DNA of 41,626 bases from Sulfurimonas sp. GTDB lineage: Bacteria; Campylobacterota; Campylobacteria; Campylobacterales; Sulfurimonadaceae. Within the stretch, counting starts at the first letter, position 1, and every line of letters starts with the position of its first letter. The translations under genes were made by a program, and so were the position numbers. The stretch covers positions 1-41,626 of the forward strand of contig JALSLR010000078.1 in the NCBI GenBank assembly GCA_026988245.1, given 5' to 3'. Positions 1 to 7,643 of this stretch are shown here, piece by piece. The notes below the pieces were generated by a model that searched no databases, had not been told where the DNA came from, and saw nothing but the letters and a program-made list of their open reading frames with translations.

Positions 1-95
1 ATATGAAAAATATGATTAGTTTGCATCGTGGGTTGAGTCAAAGTTTGAAGTTAAATTTAGTAGATTATTATCTTGTGAATTATAAGAAAAAGTAG
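1..95 (+). CDS. C-terminal tail of an unidentified ORF at the window edge
   Basis: A reading frame is open from the left edge (first full codon at base 3) to a TAG at 93-95, giving about 30 lysine-rich residues ending in YKKK. No family is recognised. It lies head-on to the truncated GHKL gene at 116-592, and the spacer between them (96-115) contains a GC-richer TATGCACCCG. This could be the end of an insertion sequence whose terminal repeat abuts the broken gene, but that is inference. A chance open frame of this length is also quite possible. Confidence 0.25.
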   Translation, partial: MKNMISLHRGLSQSLKLNLVDYYLVNYKKK

Positions 96-115
96 AAAAT
101 TATGCACCCGTTTTT

Positions 116-592
116 TTAATTAAGTCCCAAATCAGCCTCAATCTCTCCAATAACTTTAGTATCAGCATTATCAAATTCTTTCCAATCTACTTTCCAAATA
201 TAGGCTACTTCATTATTGATTTTTCCATATTTTTCAACATCATACTTAGTAGTCATCTCACATTTGTCACCAAGTTTATCTAATGCAAAACGACCAATCC
301 CCTTTGCTCCTGCTTTTACTCTTCCCGTTTTTGTAAAATAATCATTCGCCTTATTATCAGTACCTATTGTCATCCAATGGTCTTCAATAATCTGTTGAGT
401 CATACCCTCACCAGCATCGATAATATATAAACAATCTGATTTTTGATTAAAATAAATTAATGACAAAGGGCTATCTGCATCATAACCATTCTTAACAAGT
501 TCTATTATAGCACCTTTAGACGATGCAATATTCTCACGACCAATAAGTCTTGCTGTTCTTGCTGATACTTTAAAGGGTATTTTTGCCATCAT
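116..592 (-). pseudogene. Truncated GHKL (HSP90-like) ATPase, N-terminal nucleotide-binding part only
   Basis: The 158 residues carry the GHKL ATP-binding motifs in order: an N-box with E31, N35 and D38, the G1 box D59-A-G-E-G63, and a glycine-rich GAKGIG at 95-100 that forms the ATP lid. Proteins of this type normally continue for several hundred residues with a transducer and effector region; here translation stops at 116-118 soon after the lid. The gene starts with tandem ATGs behind a purine-rich GAAGAGAT and lies 28 bases downstream of hepT, so it was probably co-transcribed with mntA-hepT. Full-length relatives include MutL/HSP90-like ATPases, some found in defence islands. The fragment could bind ATP but is unlikely to be functional. 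The break sits close to the unidentified ORF at the window edge. Confidence 0.7.
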
Positions 593-620
593 ATCTCTTC
601 ATAATAATTTTTTTCTAATT

Positions 621-1043
621 TCATACCAAATAACCAAGATGCTTATAATATGGTGTATTCAAAAACTCTTCTATTAGCTCTTTTTGTGGATTAATTAAAT
701 CAACCATTGATATAAGTGCATTTTTTAATTTTTTCAAATCCTGATGAATTACTATCCATAAAATATCTCCATCTACGCCTCTATAATCATGTGATATTTT
801 ATCTCTTAGTCCTGCTATGTCACTCCAAGACAATTCAAACTCAACTGCTTCTTTAAGATTTTTATCTATCTTTTTAGACTCTTCACCAATAGCTATAAAT
901 AAAGAGATAGTTACATTAAGTTCTTTTTGTTCATTTGCCCAGATAAAATCTACTGGATTTTCAAAATCTTTTGTATAAATCCATGCTTTTTCACAGCATT
1001 CTAACATTGTAAGGATATGGATTAAATTTTTTTCATCATACAT
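621..1043 (-). CDS. hepT: HepT-like ribonuclease toxin of a MntA/HepT module
   Basis: This is a small all-helical protein of the DUF86/HepT family. HepT toxins are HEPN-type RNases using an R-x4-H-x-Y motif, and RDKISHDY supplies it (R87, H92, Y94 counted from the longer start at 1064). The family's toxin is neutralised when its MntA partner adenylylates the motif tyrosine. I prefer the ATG at 1043: it overlaps the mntA stop in an ATGTATGA junction, typical of coupled translation, and the protein then begins MYDEKN like its relatives. The ATG at 1064 would add seven residues; neither start has a strong Shine-Dalgarno sequence. All active-site residues are present, so the toxin looks intact. 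Confidence 0.8.
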   Translation of the reverse strand: MYDEKNLIHILTMLECCEKAWIYTKDFENPVDFIWANEQKELNVTISLFIAIGEESKKIDKNLKEAVEFELSWSDIAGLRDKISHDYRGVDGDILWIVIHQDLKKLKNALISMVDLINPQKELIEEFLNTPYYKHLGYLV

Positions 1044-1338
1044 AGATAAAATCTTTTTTTGCATAGTGTTTAATAATCGGATTCATAAAATCAAGTGACA
1101 CGAAATCAACTTTAGCAACACCCAGTTCTTTTGCAAGAGTTTCACTCAGTTTTAAAAATTCTAATCCACTTTTGAGTTTGAAGTTGCTATCTCGTTTATA
1201 GAAAATATCTACATCACTTGATGGTGTTGCTTCATCGCGTGCATAACTTCCATATAATCCTAATTCACTTATTCCATAGAGTTTATACAGTTCATTTTTT
1301 TTGTTTTTGAGATAGTTTATAACTATAGATTTATTCAT
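1036..1338 (-). CDS. mntA: MntA-like nucleotidyltransferase antitoxin
   Basis: This 100-residue minimal nucleotidyltransferase has the GSx10DxD signature: G30-S31, then D42 and D44. In the MntA/HepT (type VII) toxin-antitoxin systems this enzyme adenylylates the toxin's active-site tyrosine. A GGGGTAAG Shine-Dalgarno sequence precedes the ATG, and a TATAAT -10 lies at 1367-1372 on the minus strand. The gene overlaps hepT, as is usual for the pair. The lone MNT fold could belong to another small nucleotidyltransferase, but adjacency to a DUF86 protein makes the assignment strong. Confidence 0.82.
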   Translation of the reverse strand: MNKSIVINYLKNKKNELYKLYGISELGLYGSYARDEATPSSDVDIFYKRDSNFKLKSGLEFLKLSETLAKELGVAKVDFVSLDFMNPIIKHYAKKDFIYV

Positions 1339-1366
1339 ATCTTACCCCATATTTTTAAGTGACTTA

Positions 1367-1372
1367 ATTATA
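1367..1372 (-). promoter_or_regulatory. -10 element of the mntA-hepT promoter
   Basis: A TATAAT hexamer on the minus strand lies about 30 bases before the mntA ATG. No good -35 is visible, which is common in Campylobacterota. It would serve mntA, hepT and the broken GHKL gene. Confidence 0.45.
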
Positions 1373-1458
1373 GCATATACCCTTATCAAATCATATCATC
1401 TCAATTGGACTTTGTTGGGACTTGGCTATAATTCAAAAGAAAAAAAAGAGCTATTTTG

Positions 1459-1474
1459 TCCCTATTTTTAGGGA
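1459..1474. terminator. Short hairpin in the mntA upstream gap
   Basis: TCCCTA and TAGGGA form a perfect 6-bp stem with a TTTT loop in the 220-base gap between mntA and the GGDEF relic. It could be a weak terminator or an operator-like palindrome; there is no clear T-run after it. Nothing else was recognised in this gap. Confidence 0.25.
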
Positions 1475-1559
1475 TTCTATGCAAATTATTGGGAGAGAGA
1501 TTCACACTCTATAAAAAACCTTTTTCAATTATATTTTATAGATTATATCGAAAAATAAC

Positions 1560-1969
1560 TTACAAAATATGACAAACCTTATTTCTCCCACTTTCTTTAG
1601 CTTCATACAAAGCTTCATCCGCTTTTTTTGTTAAAGTACTAAGCGTATCGCTTGTTTGATATTCGCTTACTCCAAAACTACATGTAATAATGTTCACTTC
1701 GTCAAAATGTTCCACTTCAATTATTGATCGTAAATACTCAGCAATTTTAACACTTTTTTCCATACCAACACCCTTAAGCAAAACAACAAACTCTGCACCT
1801 TCCCAACGAGCTAACACATCACTATCACGAGTATAAAACTTTATCGAAGCGCTCAATTTTATGAGTACAGCATCACCTACTAAGTGTCCATAAGTATCGT
1901 TAACTTTGGTGTTATTTTCTTAGCGTTTAAAGAAACTATCATAAAGAATAACATAATTATTTTTAACAT
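1560..1969 (-). pseudogene. Relic of a diguanylate cyclase (GGDEF) gene with an internal deletion and frameshift
   Basis: The 3' part (1560-1919) reads through the GGDEF domain, beginning KVNDTYGHLVGD and ending ALYEAKESGRNKV, but the catalytic motif is degraded to EGAEF and the frame is closed upstream by a TAA at 1920-1922. In another frame an ATG at 1969, behind a perfect AAAGGA at 1975-1980, starts a 29-residue peptide with a signal-peptide-like MLKIIMLFFMIVSLNA; it ends at 1880-1882. The simplest reading is a secreted- or membrane-sensor diguanylate cyclase that lost its sensor and the first half of its catalytic domain. Several in-frame TTG codons could still start the C-terminal piece, but it would lack the metal and substrate residues. 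Confidence 0.6.
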
Positions 1970-2014
1970 CTACATCCTTTATATAATGTTATATTCTTAC
2001 ATATTAAATATAAT

Positions 2015-2048
2015 TAAAAACTCTTCTAGTGGAGGTGATAGAGTTTTT
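2015..2048 (-). terminator. Probable terminator at the end of rpoN
   Basis: AAAACTCT and AGAGTTTT arms flank a roughly 15-base loop that overlaps the last codons of rpoN. On the minus strand the hairpin runs directly into TTTTAATTAT. The stem is A+T-rich, so this is moderate evidence only. Confidence 0.45.
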
Positions 2049-3294
2049 TTCGTTCACTTGAACCAGCTATATTTAATTGTTTTCTATATTTTGCAATTGT
2101 TCGCCTCACCATTTTTACTTTAAACTTATCTTGAATTAAATCAAGAAGCTTCATATCACTTAAAGGTTTTTCATGAGGCTCTTCTTTTACTAAACCGATT
2201 AAGTATTCTTTGATGGCAGCATTTGAGACATCTTCATCTATTGCAGTAGTAAAAAACTCTTTCATAGCAAGAACTCCCCTGTCACAAGCTATATATTTGT
2301 TTGCTATAGCCCGAGAAATTGTCGAAGGATTATGTCCAAACTCATCAGCCAAAGTTTTCAATGTAAGAGGCATGATTTGTCCCCCTGCAAAGAATTCATA
2401 TTGATATTCAACTATCATCAGACCTACTTTATAAAGGGTAGCTTTTCGCATATCTAATGCATCCACCAAAGATTTTGCTTCTTTAATCTTGGTATGGATA
2501 AATTCATGTTCAACACCATAGTTAGTATCTATCTTTATAGTTGGGTAATATGCATCATTCAATTTCACTTCTATATTTTCATCATCATTAAAGTATATCA
2601 TTAAATCTGGTATAACTTGAGCAGATTCTTCTTCGTACTCTATAGCTGGAGGATTTTTGAATGTACCTAAGACACGCATAACTTCACTAAAATTTTCTCT
2701 ATCAGAATAGCTATGAATATTTTGCAAGTCTTTTATAACACTTGTCGCTAAAGAATATGCCTCATCACTGATATCGGAACTGTCTAGTTGAAATAAAAAA
2801 CTTTCAGAGAGGTCACGGGCACCAACACCTACTGGATCCACATGCGCAAATCTAAGACGAATTTTTTCAAACTGTTCGTAGCTGATGTTTTCTTTTTGGC
2901 AAAATACATCAGTATCACCTTCATAATAACCACCCTCATCTAAATTCGACACAACAAACATAGCGATTTCTTGAGATAAGGGAGTTGGAAAAAGGGGTGC
3001 AGACAACTGCTCATCGAGAACATCATGAAGTGAACGATACTGTATAGTCAAGGCTTCTATCTGCTCTGTTCTCGAATTTGAGACCTGTCCACTTATGATT
3101 TTTCTAGGTATCTTTTTTTCAAAATTTTCTTCATAGCCAGATTCTATTTCTATCACTGGGTTTGCTTCTATAAATGGGCTCATAGCTTCACCTAAATCAC
3201 TTAAACTTGAGTGAAGTATAGGAAGCCAGTTTCGTAAAGTATTTGAGAGCTTGTGCTTCGTCTCAACTGAACTGTTTTGCCTTAATGCTGCCAT
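2026..3294 (-). CDS. rpoN: RNA polymerase sigma-54 factor RpoN
   Basis: The 422-residue protein has the core-binding domain in its middle, a helix-turn-helix region around residues 325-345 and a C-terminal RpoN box (RRTIAKYRKQ, residues 397-406) that reads the -24 promoter element. The N-terminal activator-interacting region is divergent and lacks the usual glutamine-rich stretch, as in other Campylobacterota. Sigma-54 in this group mainly drives class 2 flagellar genes (hook, basal body) with the activator FlgR; that role is family knowledge, not seen here. It is the last gene of a minus-strand run, 13 bases after lptB. The lptB-rpoN order is widely conserved. Confidence 0.95.
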   Translation of the reverse strand: MAALRQNSSVETKHKLSNTLRNWLPILHSSLSDLGEAMSPFIEANPVIEIESGYEENFEKKIPRKIISGQVSNSRTEQIEALTIQYRSLHDVLDEQLSAPLFPTPLSQEIAMFVVSNLDEGGYYEGDTDVFCQKENISYEQFEKIRLRFAHVDPVGVGARDLSESFLFQLDSSDISDEAYSLATSVIKDLQNIHSYSDRENFSEVMRVLGTFKNPPAIEYEEESAQVIPDLMIYFNDDENIEVKLNDAYYPTIKIDTNYGVEHEFIHTKIKEAKSLVDALDMRKATLYKVGLMIVEYQYEFFAGGQIMPLTLKTLADEFGHNPSTISRAIANKYIACDRGVLAMKEFFTTAIDEDVSNAAIKEYLIGLVKEEPHEKPLSDMKLLDLIQDKFKVKMVRRTIAKYRKQLNIAGSSERKKLYHLH

Positions 3295-3307
3295 ATCTCA
3301 GTAAGCC

Positions 3308-4030
3308 TTAAAGCTTATAATCCTCACCAAGATAATATGTACGCACATCAGCATTATTTGCTATCTCTTGGCTTGTTCCTGATGCTAAAAGTTCTCCAGC
3401 CTTTATAACATACGCCCTATCACATACGTCCAAGGTTTCTCTAACATTGTGATCCGTTATCAATACTCCTATTCCGTACTCGACAAGTTGATGAATAACT
3501 TTTTGAATGTCCATAACCGCTATAGGATCAACTCCAGCAAAAGGTTCATCGAGCAATAAAAATTTTGGTTTATTTACTAGGGCACGAGCAATCTCTACAC
3601 GACGACGTTCCCCTCCGCTTAAACTAATTCCTTTACGATAACGAATTGGTTCGATATTGAACATATCTAGAAGCTCCAAGATTCTTTCTTCTTGTTCCTT
3701 TGCACCTTTTATACTTACTTGAGCAGCTACCATCAAGTTATCTTCCACACTTAGGTCTTTAAAAATTGAGGCTTCTTGAGGTAAATATCCTATACCACGT
3801 AATGCTCTTTCGTGAAGAGGTTGTCCAGAAAGATTATCATCGTCAAAATAAACATCTCCATCAGTTGCTTCAACAAGCCCGCAAATCATATAAAATGTTG
3901 TTGTTTTTCCTGCTCCATTAGGTCCAAGAAGTCCTACAACCTCACCGCTTCTCACCTCTAGACTCATCCCTTTTACTATTTCTAAACTTTTAATTTTTTT
4001 CTTTAAATTTACGGCTTTTAAAATGTGCAT
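3308..4030 (-). CDS. lptB: LptB, ATPase of the lipopolysaccharide export transporter
   Basis: This 240-residue ABC ATPase has Walker [10 protein letters not shown] (36-44), the Q-loop in GYLPQE, signature LSGGE (137-141) and Walker B FLLLDEP (157-163) followed by the D-loop. LptB sits on the cytoplasmic face of the LptFG permease and powers LPS transfer to the LptA bridge. The strict length, the lack of a fused permease and the position just before rpoN identify it among ABC ATPases. It overlaps the end of tsaE by 13 bases, implying translational coupling. Confidence 0.94.
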   Translation of the reverse strand: MHILKAVNLKKKIKSLEIVKGMSLEVRSGEVVGLLGPNGAGKTTTFYMICGLVEATDGDVYFDDDNLSGQPLHERALRGIGYLPQEASIFKDLSVEDNLMVAAQVSIKGAKEQEERILELLDMFNIEPIRYRKGISLSGGERRRVEIARALVNKPKFLLLDEPFAGVDPIAVMDIQKVIHQLVEYGIGVLITDHNVRETLDVCDRAYVIKAGELLASGTSQEIANNADVRTYYLGEDYKL

Positions 4031-4431
4031 ATTTCATATTCTCTTTTATTGTTTTTTATTTTTTTTATATTTATCTCTAAAACATCAAACCCAGCATCTA
4101 GTAAAATTTTTTTTAATCCATCATCACCCCATTCTACTAAGTGAAGTCCATCTTTTTCTAACTCTTCTAACATACCTAATGCTATAAAATTTTCCAAACC
4201 TTTGTTGTAGATATCATAATGAAATATATTCTTTGCGTAGCACTGCTGAATAGAGAATGTTGGGGAAGTAACTGTATCTTCAACTCCTAAATAGCTTACT
4301 ATCTCTTTTGTCAAAGTTGTCTTACCTGATGCCAAGTCTCCTCGTAGAAGTATCACACCATTAGAAAACTTTTTTAAAATATCTTCAACAATGATGCTAA
4401 GTTCATCTAAACCAAGTATTACTTTTTTCAT
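4018..4431 (-). CDS. tsaE: TsaE, ATPase of tRNA threonylcarbamoyladenosine synthesis
   Basis: The protein has 137 residues with a P-loop GDLASGKTT (31-39) and the family's TSPTFS segment near the middle, followed by HYDIYN, which fits the conserved H-x-D-x-Y motif. TsaE works with TsaB and TsaD to place the t6A modification at position 37 of ANN-decoding tRNAs, cycling the complex by ATP hydrolysis. It overlaps trpD by four bases (ATGA) and lptB by 13, so it is embedded in the run. Its length is normal. Confidence 0.9.
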   Translation of the reverse strand: MKKVILGLDELSIIVEDILKKFSNGVILLRGDLASGKTTLTKEIVSYLGVEDTVTSPTFSIQQCYAKNIFHYDIYNKGLENFIALGMLEELEKDGLHLVEWGDDGLKKILLDAGFDVLEINIKKIKNNKREYEICTF

Positions 4432-5414
4432 ATTTTATTTGATATTTCTATGATTTTACGTAACTTTTCTTTCGCCTTATTACTCTTAATAGCCTCTATT
4501 GCCATCTCTAAGCCATCTTGCATATCCCGTGCCTTACCATCTACCATTAATGCTGCAGCAGTATTGATAAGGACAATATCCCTTTGAGCATCTGTAGCTA
4601 TATTATCAAATATATTTCGTAAAATATTTGCATTTTCCTTAGCATCACCACCTATTATTGCTTTAAGTGGTACTCGCCTTATCCCATACTCTTGTGGATC
4701 TATTTCAAACTCATGAACTACACCATCTCTAAGTTGCGATGCATATGTGATATCGCTAATGCTAATCTCATCCATCCCCTCTTTAGAACTCACTACCATA
4801 GTAGAAGTTGCACCATTTATACGAAGAGCTTCAGCCATTTTAGGAACAAACGCTTTATCAAATACACCAAGCAAAGATTTTTGTACATTCGCTGGATTAG
4901 TCAATGGTCCCAATATATTGAAGATTGTCTTCTCTGGTATACTTTTTCTTACAGGCATAATGAACTTCATGGCAGGATGATGATTTTGTGCAAACATAAA
5001 ACAAAAACCACTTTCTTCTAAAAGGGTAGCTGATTGTTCGATGCTAAGGTCAAGTCTCACTCCTAGGGATTCAAACATATCTGCACTACCACTTTTAGAA
5101 GTTACAGAGCGACTTCCATGTTTTGCAACACTACTCCCACAGGATGATGCTAAGAGAGATACTGTTGAAGAAATATTGAAACTTCCTATTTTATCCCCAC
5201 CTGTACCTACTACATCTAAAGACTTATCACGCAACTCTTTTGTAATTGGAAGCGCTATGGCATTTAATCGCATTACTTCAGCAGCTGCGGCAATTGACTC
5301 AGTTGAAGTTCGAGCATCAAGTGTCATGTGTAGTAAGAACTCACGCATCTCTGTATCGCTCATCTTATGTGCGAACAAACTCTCAAACTGTGCTTTACTT
5401 TCATCATAGGTCAT
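4428..5414 (-). CDS. trpD: Anthranilate phosphoribosyltransferase
   Basis: The 328 residues carry the GTGGD pyrophosphate-binding loop (70-74), the NISS segment (80-83) and KHGSRS (98-103), all diagnostic of TrpD. The enzyme joins anthranilate and PRPP, the second committed step of tryptophan synthesis. It is the stand-alone form without a TrpG fusion. No other trp gene is nearby, so the pathway genes are scattered. It starts one base after the S4-domain gene ends and shares ATGA with tsaE, so expression is probably tied to those neighbours rather than to an attenuator; no leader peptide was seen. Confidence 0.95.
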   Translation of the reverse strand: MTYDESKAQFESLFAHKMSDTEMREFLLHMTLDARTSTESIAAAAEVMRLNAIALPITKELRDKSLDVVGTGGDKIGSFNISSTVSLLASSCGSSVAKHGSRSVTSKSGSADMFESLGVRLDLSIEQSATLLEESGFCFMFAQNHHPAMKFIMPVRKSIPEKTIFNILGPLTNPANVQKSLLGVFDKAFVPKMAEALRINGATSTMVVSSKEGMDEISISDITYASQLRDGVVHEFEIDPQEYGIRRVPLKAIIGGDAKENANILRNIFDNIATDAQRDIVLINTAAALMVDGKARDMQDGLEMAIEAIKSNKAKEKLRKIIEISNKI

Positions 5415-5415
5415 A

Positions 5416-5661
5416 TTATGCTTCCTTTATATACTCATGCTGGAGTGATTTTGGTGTAGATTTTGCAGCTGGTATTTTTAAAACCTCATATTTTTTACTC
5501 TCATTAAGATAGTTAATAGTAATGATACTTCCAACTTCTACATTCTTTGAAGACTTAGCTATAACATCATTAATAAGCACAACCTGATTCGCTATCATAT
5601 CTTGTGCAACAGAACGTCTTTTTGTAATATTCACACTGTTTAAAAATTTATCTATTCTCAT
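5416..5661 (-). CDS. Small S4-domain RNA-binding protein (Hsp15-like)
   Basis: The 81-residue protein is essentially one S4 fold: MRIDKFL at the start, the basic KRR of helix 2, and a turn around VLINDVIAKSSKNVEVG. S4-only proteins such as Hsp15/RlbA and YaaA-type proteins bind rRNA or stalled ribosomal subunits. There is no pseudouridine synthase domain. It is the first gene of the run leading to trpD, tsaE, lptB and rpoN; a TATAAT at 5694-5699 (minus) is a plausible -10 for it. Confidence 0.75.
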   Translation of the reverse strand: MRIDKFLNSVNITKRRSVAQDMIANQVVLINDVIAKSSKNVEVGSIITINYLNESKKYEVLKIPAAKSTPKSLQHEYIKEA

Positions 5662-5693
5662 GGAATGTATTGTAGGGTATTAAAACTGAGAGA

Positions 5694-5699
5694 ATTATA
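5694..5699 (-). promoter_or_regulatory. -10 element ahead of the S4-trpD-tsaE-lptB-rpoN run
   Basis: TATAAT on the minus strand lies 33 bases before the S4 gene's ATG in the 81-base gap after the ygiQ-like gene. A second ATTATAAT lies about 30 bases further upstream. No clear -35 was seen. Confidence 0.4.
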
Positions 5700-5742
5700 A
5701 GAGTTGGAACAATTATTGCATTATAATAGCCCCATATTCTGT

Positions 5743-7527
5743 TTATGAGGCAAATCCACTGCAAAAACTATCCTTTTTCACAACTATTTGTTTTTGTTTT
5801 TCTTTTCTTTTTGTATCTTTTTCTACAAAAATCTTTTTACGAGTTTTAGGGTCTAATTCCGTATAGTACATTACTGCTGAGTATGTCCCTGGAGTTGGAG
5901 TAAATACCTGAGCTTGTTCTGGGTTCATTTTTAATTCATCAGTTGTAAAACGCTTAAGTTCATGCATATCTTTTTCTTCACAACCAGGATGTGCAGCTAT
6001 AAGATAGTAGGTTAAAAACTGATTCTTACCACTCTCTTTATTTAACTTATCATACATCTTTTTAAAATCAACGAGTGTTTCCTTCCCCGGTTTTCCCATT
6101 AGCTCAAGTACATGCTGTTGTGTATGCTCCGGAGCTACTTTCATCTGCCCAGATATATGATGTTCAACCATCTCTTTTAAGTAAGAGTAACCATGTTTTT
6201 TATCTGCAGTTATAAGGTCGTATCTAACACCTGATGCTACAAAGGCTTTTCTAACACCCTCCACTTCTCTTACTTTTCTCAGTAGCTTTATATTTCTTCC
6301 ATGGTCAACATGCATAACCTTACAAAGGCGCTCTGCATCCACACAGCGAATATCATCACATGTACCTTTTTTAAGTTTCTTACTACACTCATAACCATAC
6401 ATATTTGCAGTTGGTCCACCAACATCACTGATGATGCCTTTGTAGTCCTTGTACTTATTAAACTCTTTTGCTTCTTCTAAGATGTTAGCTTCAGTTCTTG
6501 TTCGAATAGTTCGGCCTTGATGCACACCAATAGCACAAAAATTACACTCACCCCAACAGCCATGATGTGTCATGATAGAAAACTTGATAGTTTCTAAACA
6601 TTTTACTTTACCTTCTTTAGCATAGTAAGGGTGTAGTTCTCTAGTAAAAGGGAGATTAGAGTTAGTGTCCATTTCAGATTCATCTAGGTAATCACACGGA
6701 GGATTTTGAATCAAATACCTCGTATCAACTCTTTGACAAAGACCATTTGCGGAGATTGGGTCATTGTTATCATAAAAGTCATCAAACAGATCTATGTATT
6801 TTTCTTTATCGTCCAAACAATCTTGATGTGAAGGAAGTTGAATAAATTCATAATTTGGCTCTTTTGAGATATAGCAAATACCTCGTATATCTTTATAATC
6901 AGTTTTCTTAGCAAGAGCAGATGTTAATTGTTCTAGTGCTATTTCACCCATACCGTATATGAGGATATCTCCCTTAGCATCAAATAAAATTGGTTTTTTC
7001 AGCTTATTTGCCCAATAATCGTAATGCGTAACACGCCTTAAACTTGCTTCAATCCCTCCAAGAACGAGAGGCACTGTACCTTTAAAGTGTTGACGAATCA
7101 AGTTACAGTACACACTTAAGGCCCTATCTGGGCGTTTATTATTTTTACCACCTGGAGTATAGTCATCAGAATTTCTAAATTTTTTCGTAGCTGTATAGTT
7201 TGAAACCATACTATCCACGCTACCACCACTTACACCCCAGTAAAGCTTTGGTTCACCAAGTCTTTTTATATCTACACCACTTGTAACATCTGGTTGACCT
7301 ATCATCCCTACTTTGTAGCCAAGTTTTTCAAGCATACGCCCAACCATCGCTACACCAATAAATGGAGAGTCTATGTATGCATCACCACTTACTAATATCA
7401 CATCACATTGAGTCCAACCTAAAGCATTCATCTCCTCTTTAGTAGTGGGTAAAAAATCTTTATTTGTAAAGGTAACTGTTTTACGATTTCTTAGAGGGTT
7501 TGATTTATCTTTATTACGTCTACTCAA
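5743..7527 (-). CDS. YgiQ family (UPF0313) radical SAM protein
   Basis: The 594-residue protein matches YgiQ: an N-terminal domain of about 300 residues with a B12-binding-like fold, then the radical SAM cysteines C324, C328 and C331 spaced CxxxCxxC within HHGCWGECNFCAIG. The conserved ISDVGGPTANMYG stretch and the C-terminal MNPEQAQVFTPTPGT segment follow. The reaction of this family is not established. The start appears to be a TTG at 7525-7527, because an in-frame stop lies 24 bases upstream and no ATG is available near it. It is divergent from the AMP-dependent ligase at 7644 and sits alone, 81 bases before the next run. Confidence 0.9.
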   Translation of the reverse strand: MSRRNKDKSNPLRNRKTVTFTNKDFLPTTKEEMNALGWTQCDVILVSGDAYIDSPFIGVAMVGRMLEKLGYKVGMIGQPDVTSGVDIKRLGEPKLYWGVSGGSVDSMVSNYTATKKFRNSDDYTPGGKNNKRPDRALSVYCNLIRQHFKGTVPLVLGGIEASLRRVTHYDYWANKLKKPILFDAKGDILIYGMGEIALEQLTSALAKKTDYKDIRGICYISKEPNYEFIQLPSHQDCLDDKEKYIDLFDDFYDNNDPISANGLCQRVDTRYLIQNPPCDYLDESEMDTNSNLPFTRELHPYYAKEGKVKCLETIKFSIMTHHGCWGECNFCAIGVHQGRTIRTRTEANILEEAKEFNKYKDYKGIISDVGGPTANMYGYECSKKLKKGTCDDIRCVDAERLCKVMHVDHGRNIKLLRKVREVEGVRKAFVASGVRYDLITADKKHGYSYLKEMVEHHISGQMKVAPEHTQQHVLELMGKPGKETLVDFKKMYDKLNKESGKNQFLTYYLIAAHPGCEEKDMHELKRFTTDELKMNPEQAQVFTPTPGTYSAVMYYTELDPKTRKKIFVEKDTKRKEKQKQIVVKKDSFCSGFAS

Positions 7528-7604
7528 AATGTTCCATTTTTCTAAGAGTTATCACTTGTTTATAATATTTACTTTATCTAAAGGATAACATCTATTTATT
7601 TATG

Positions 7605-7624
7605 TATAATAATACTAAAGTATT
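7605..7624 (+). promoter_or_regulatory. Promoter -10 and palindrome before the acyl ligase gene
   Basis: TATAAT at 7605-7610 is followed directly by AATACT-AA-AGTATT, a perfect 6-2-6 palindrome at 7611-7624. A palindrome placed at the expected transcription start resembles a repressor operator. The ATG at 7644 has only a weak AAGAG Shine-Dalgarno sequence. No regulator is encoded next to it. Confidence 0.4.
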
Positions 7625-7643
7625 CCAAAATAAAAGATAAGAG

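Noticed and set aside
1560..1856. Active diguanylate cyclase
   Set aside because: The motif is EGAEF, the N-terminal half of the domain is missing and the upstream frame is closed by a stop.
1884..2123. A 79-residue plus-strand ORF over the 3' end of rpoN
   Set aside because: It is low-complexity hydrophobic sequence antisense to rpoN and the GGDEF relic, with no ribosome site or family resemblance.
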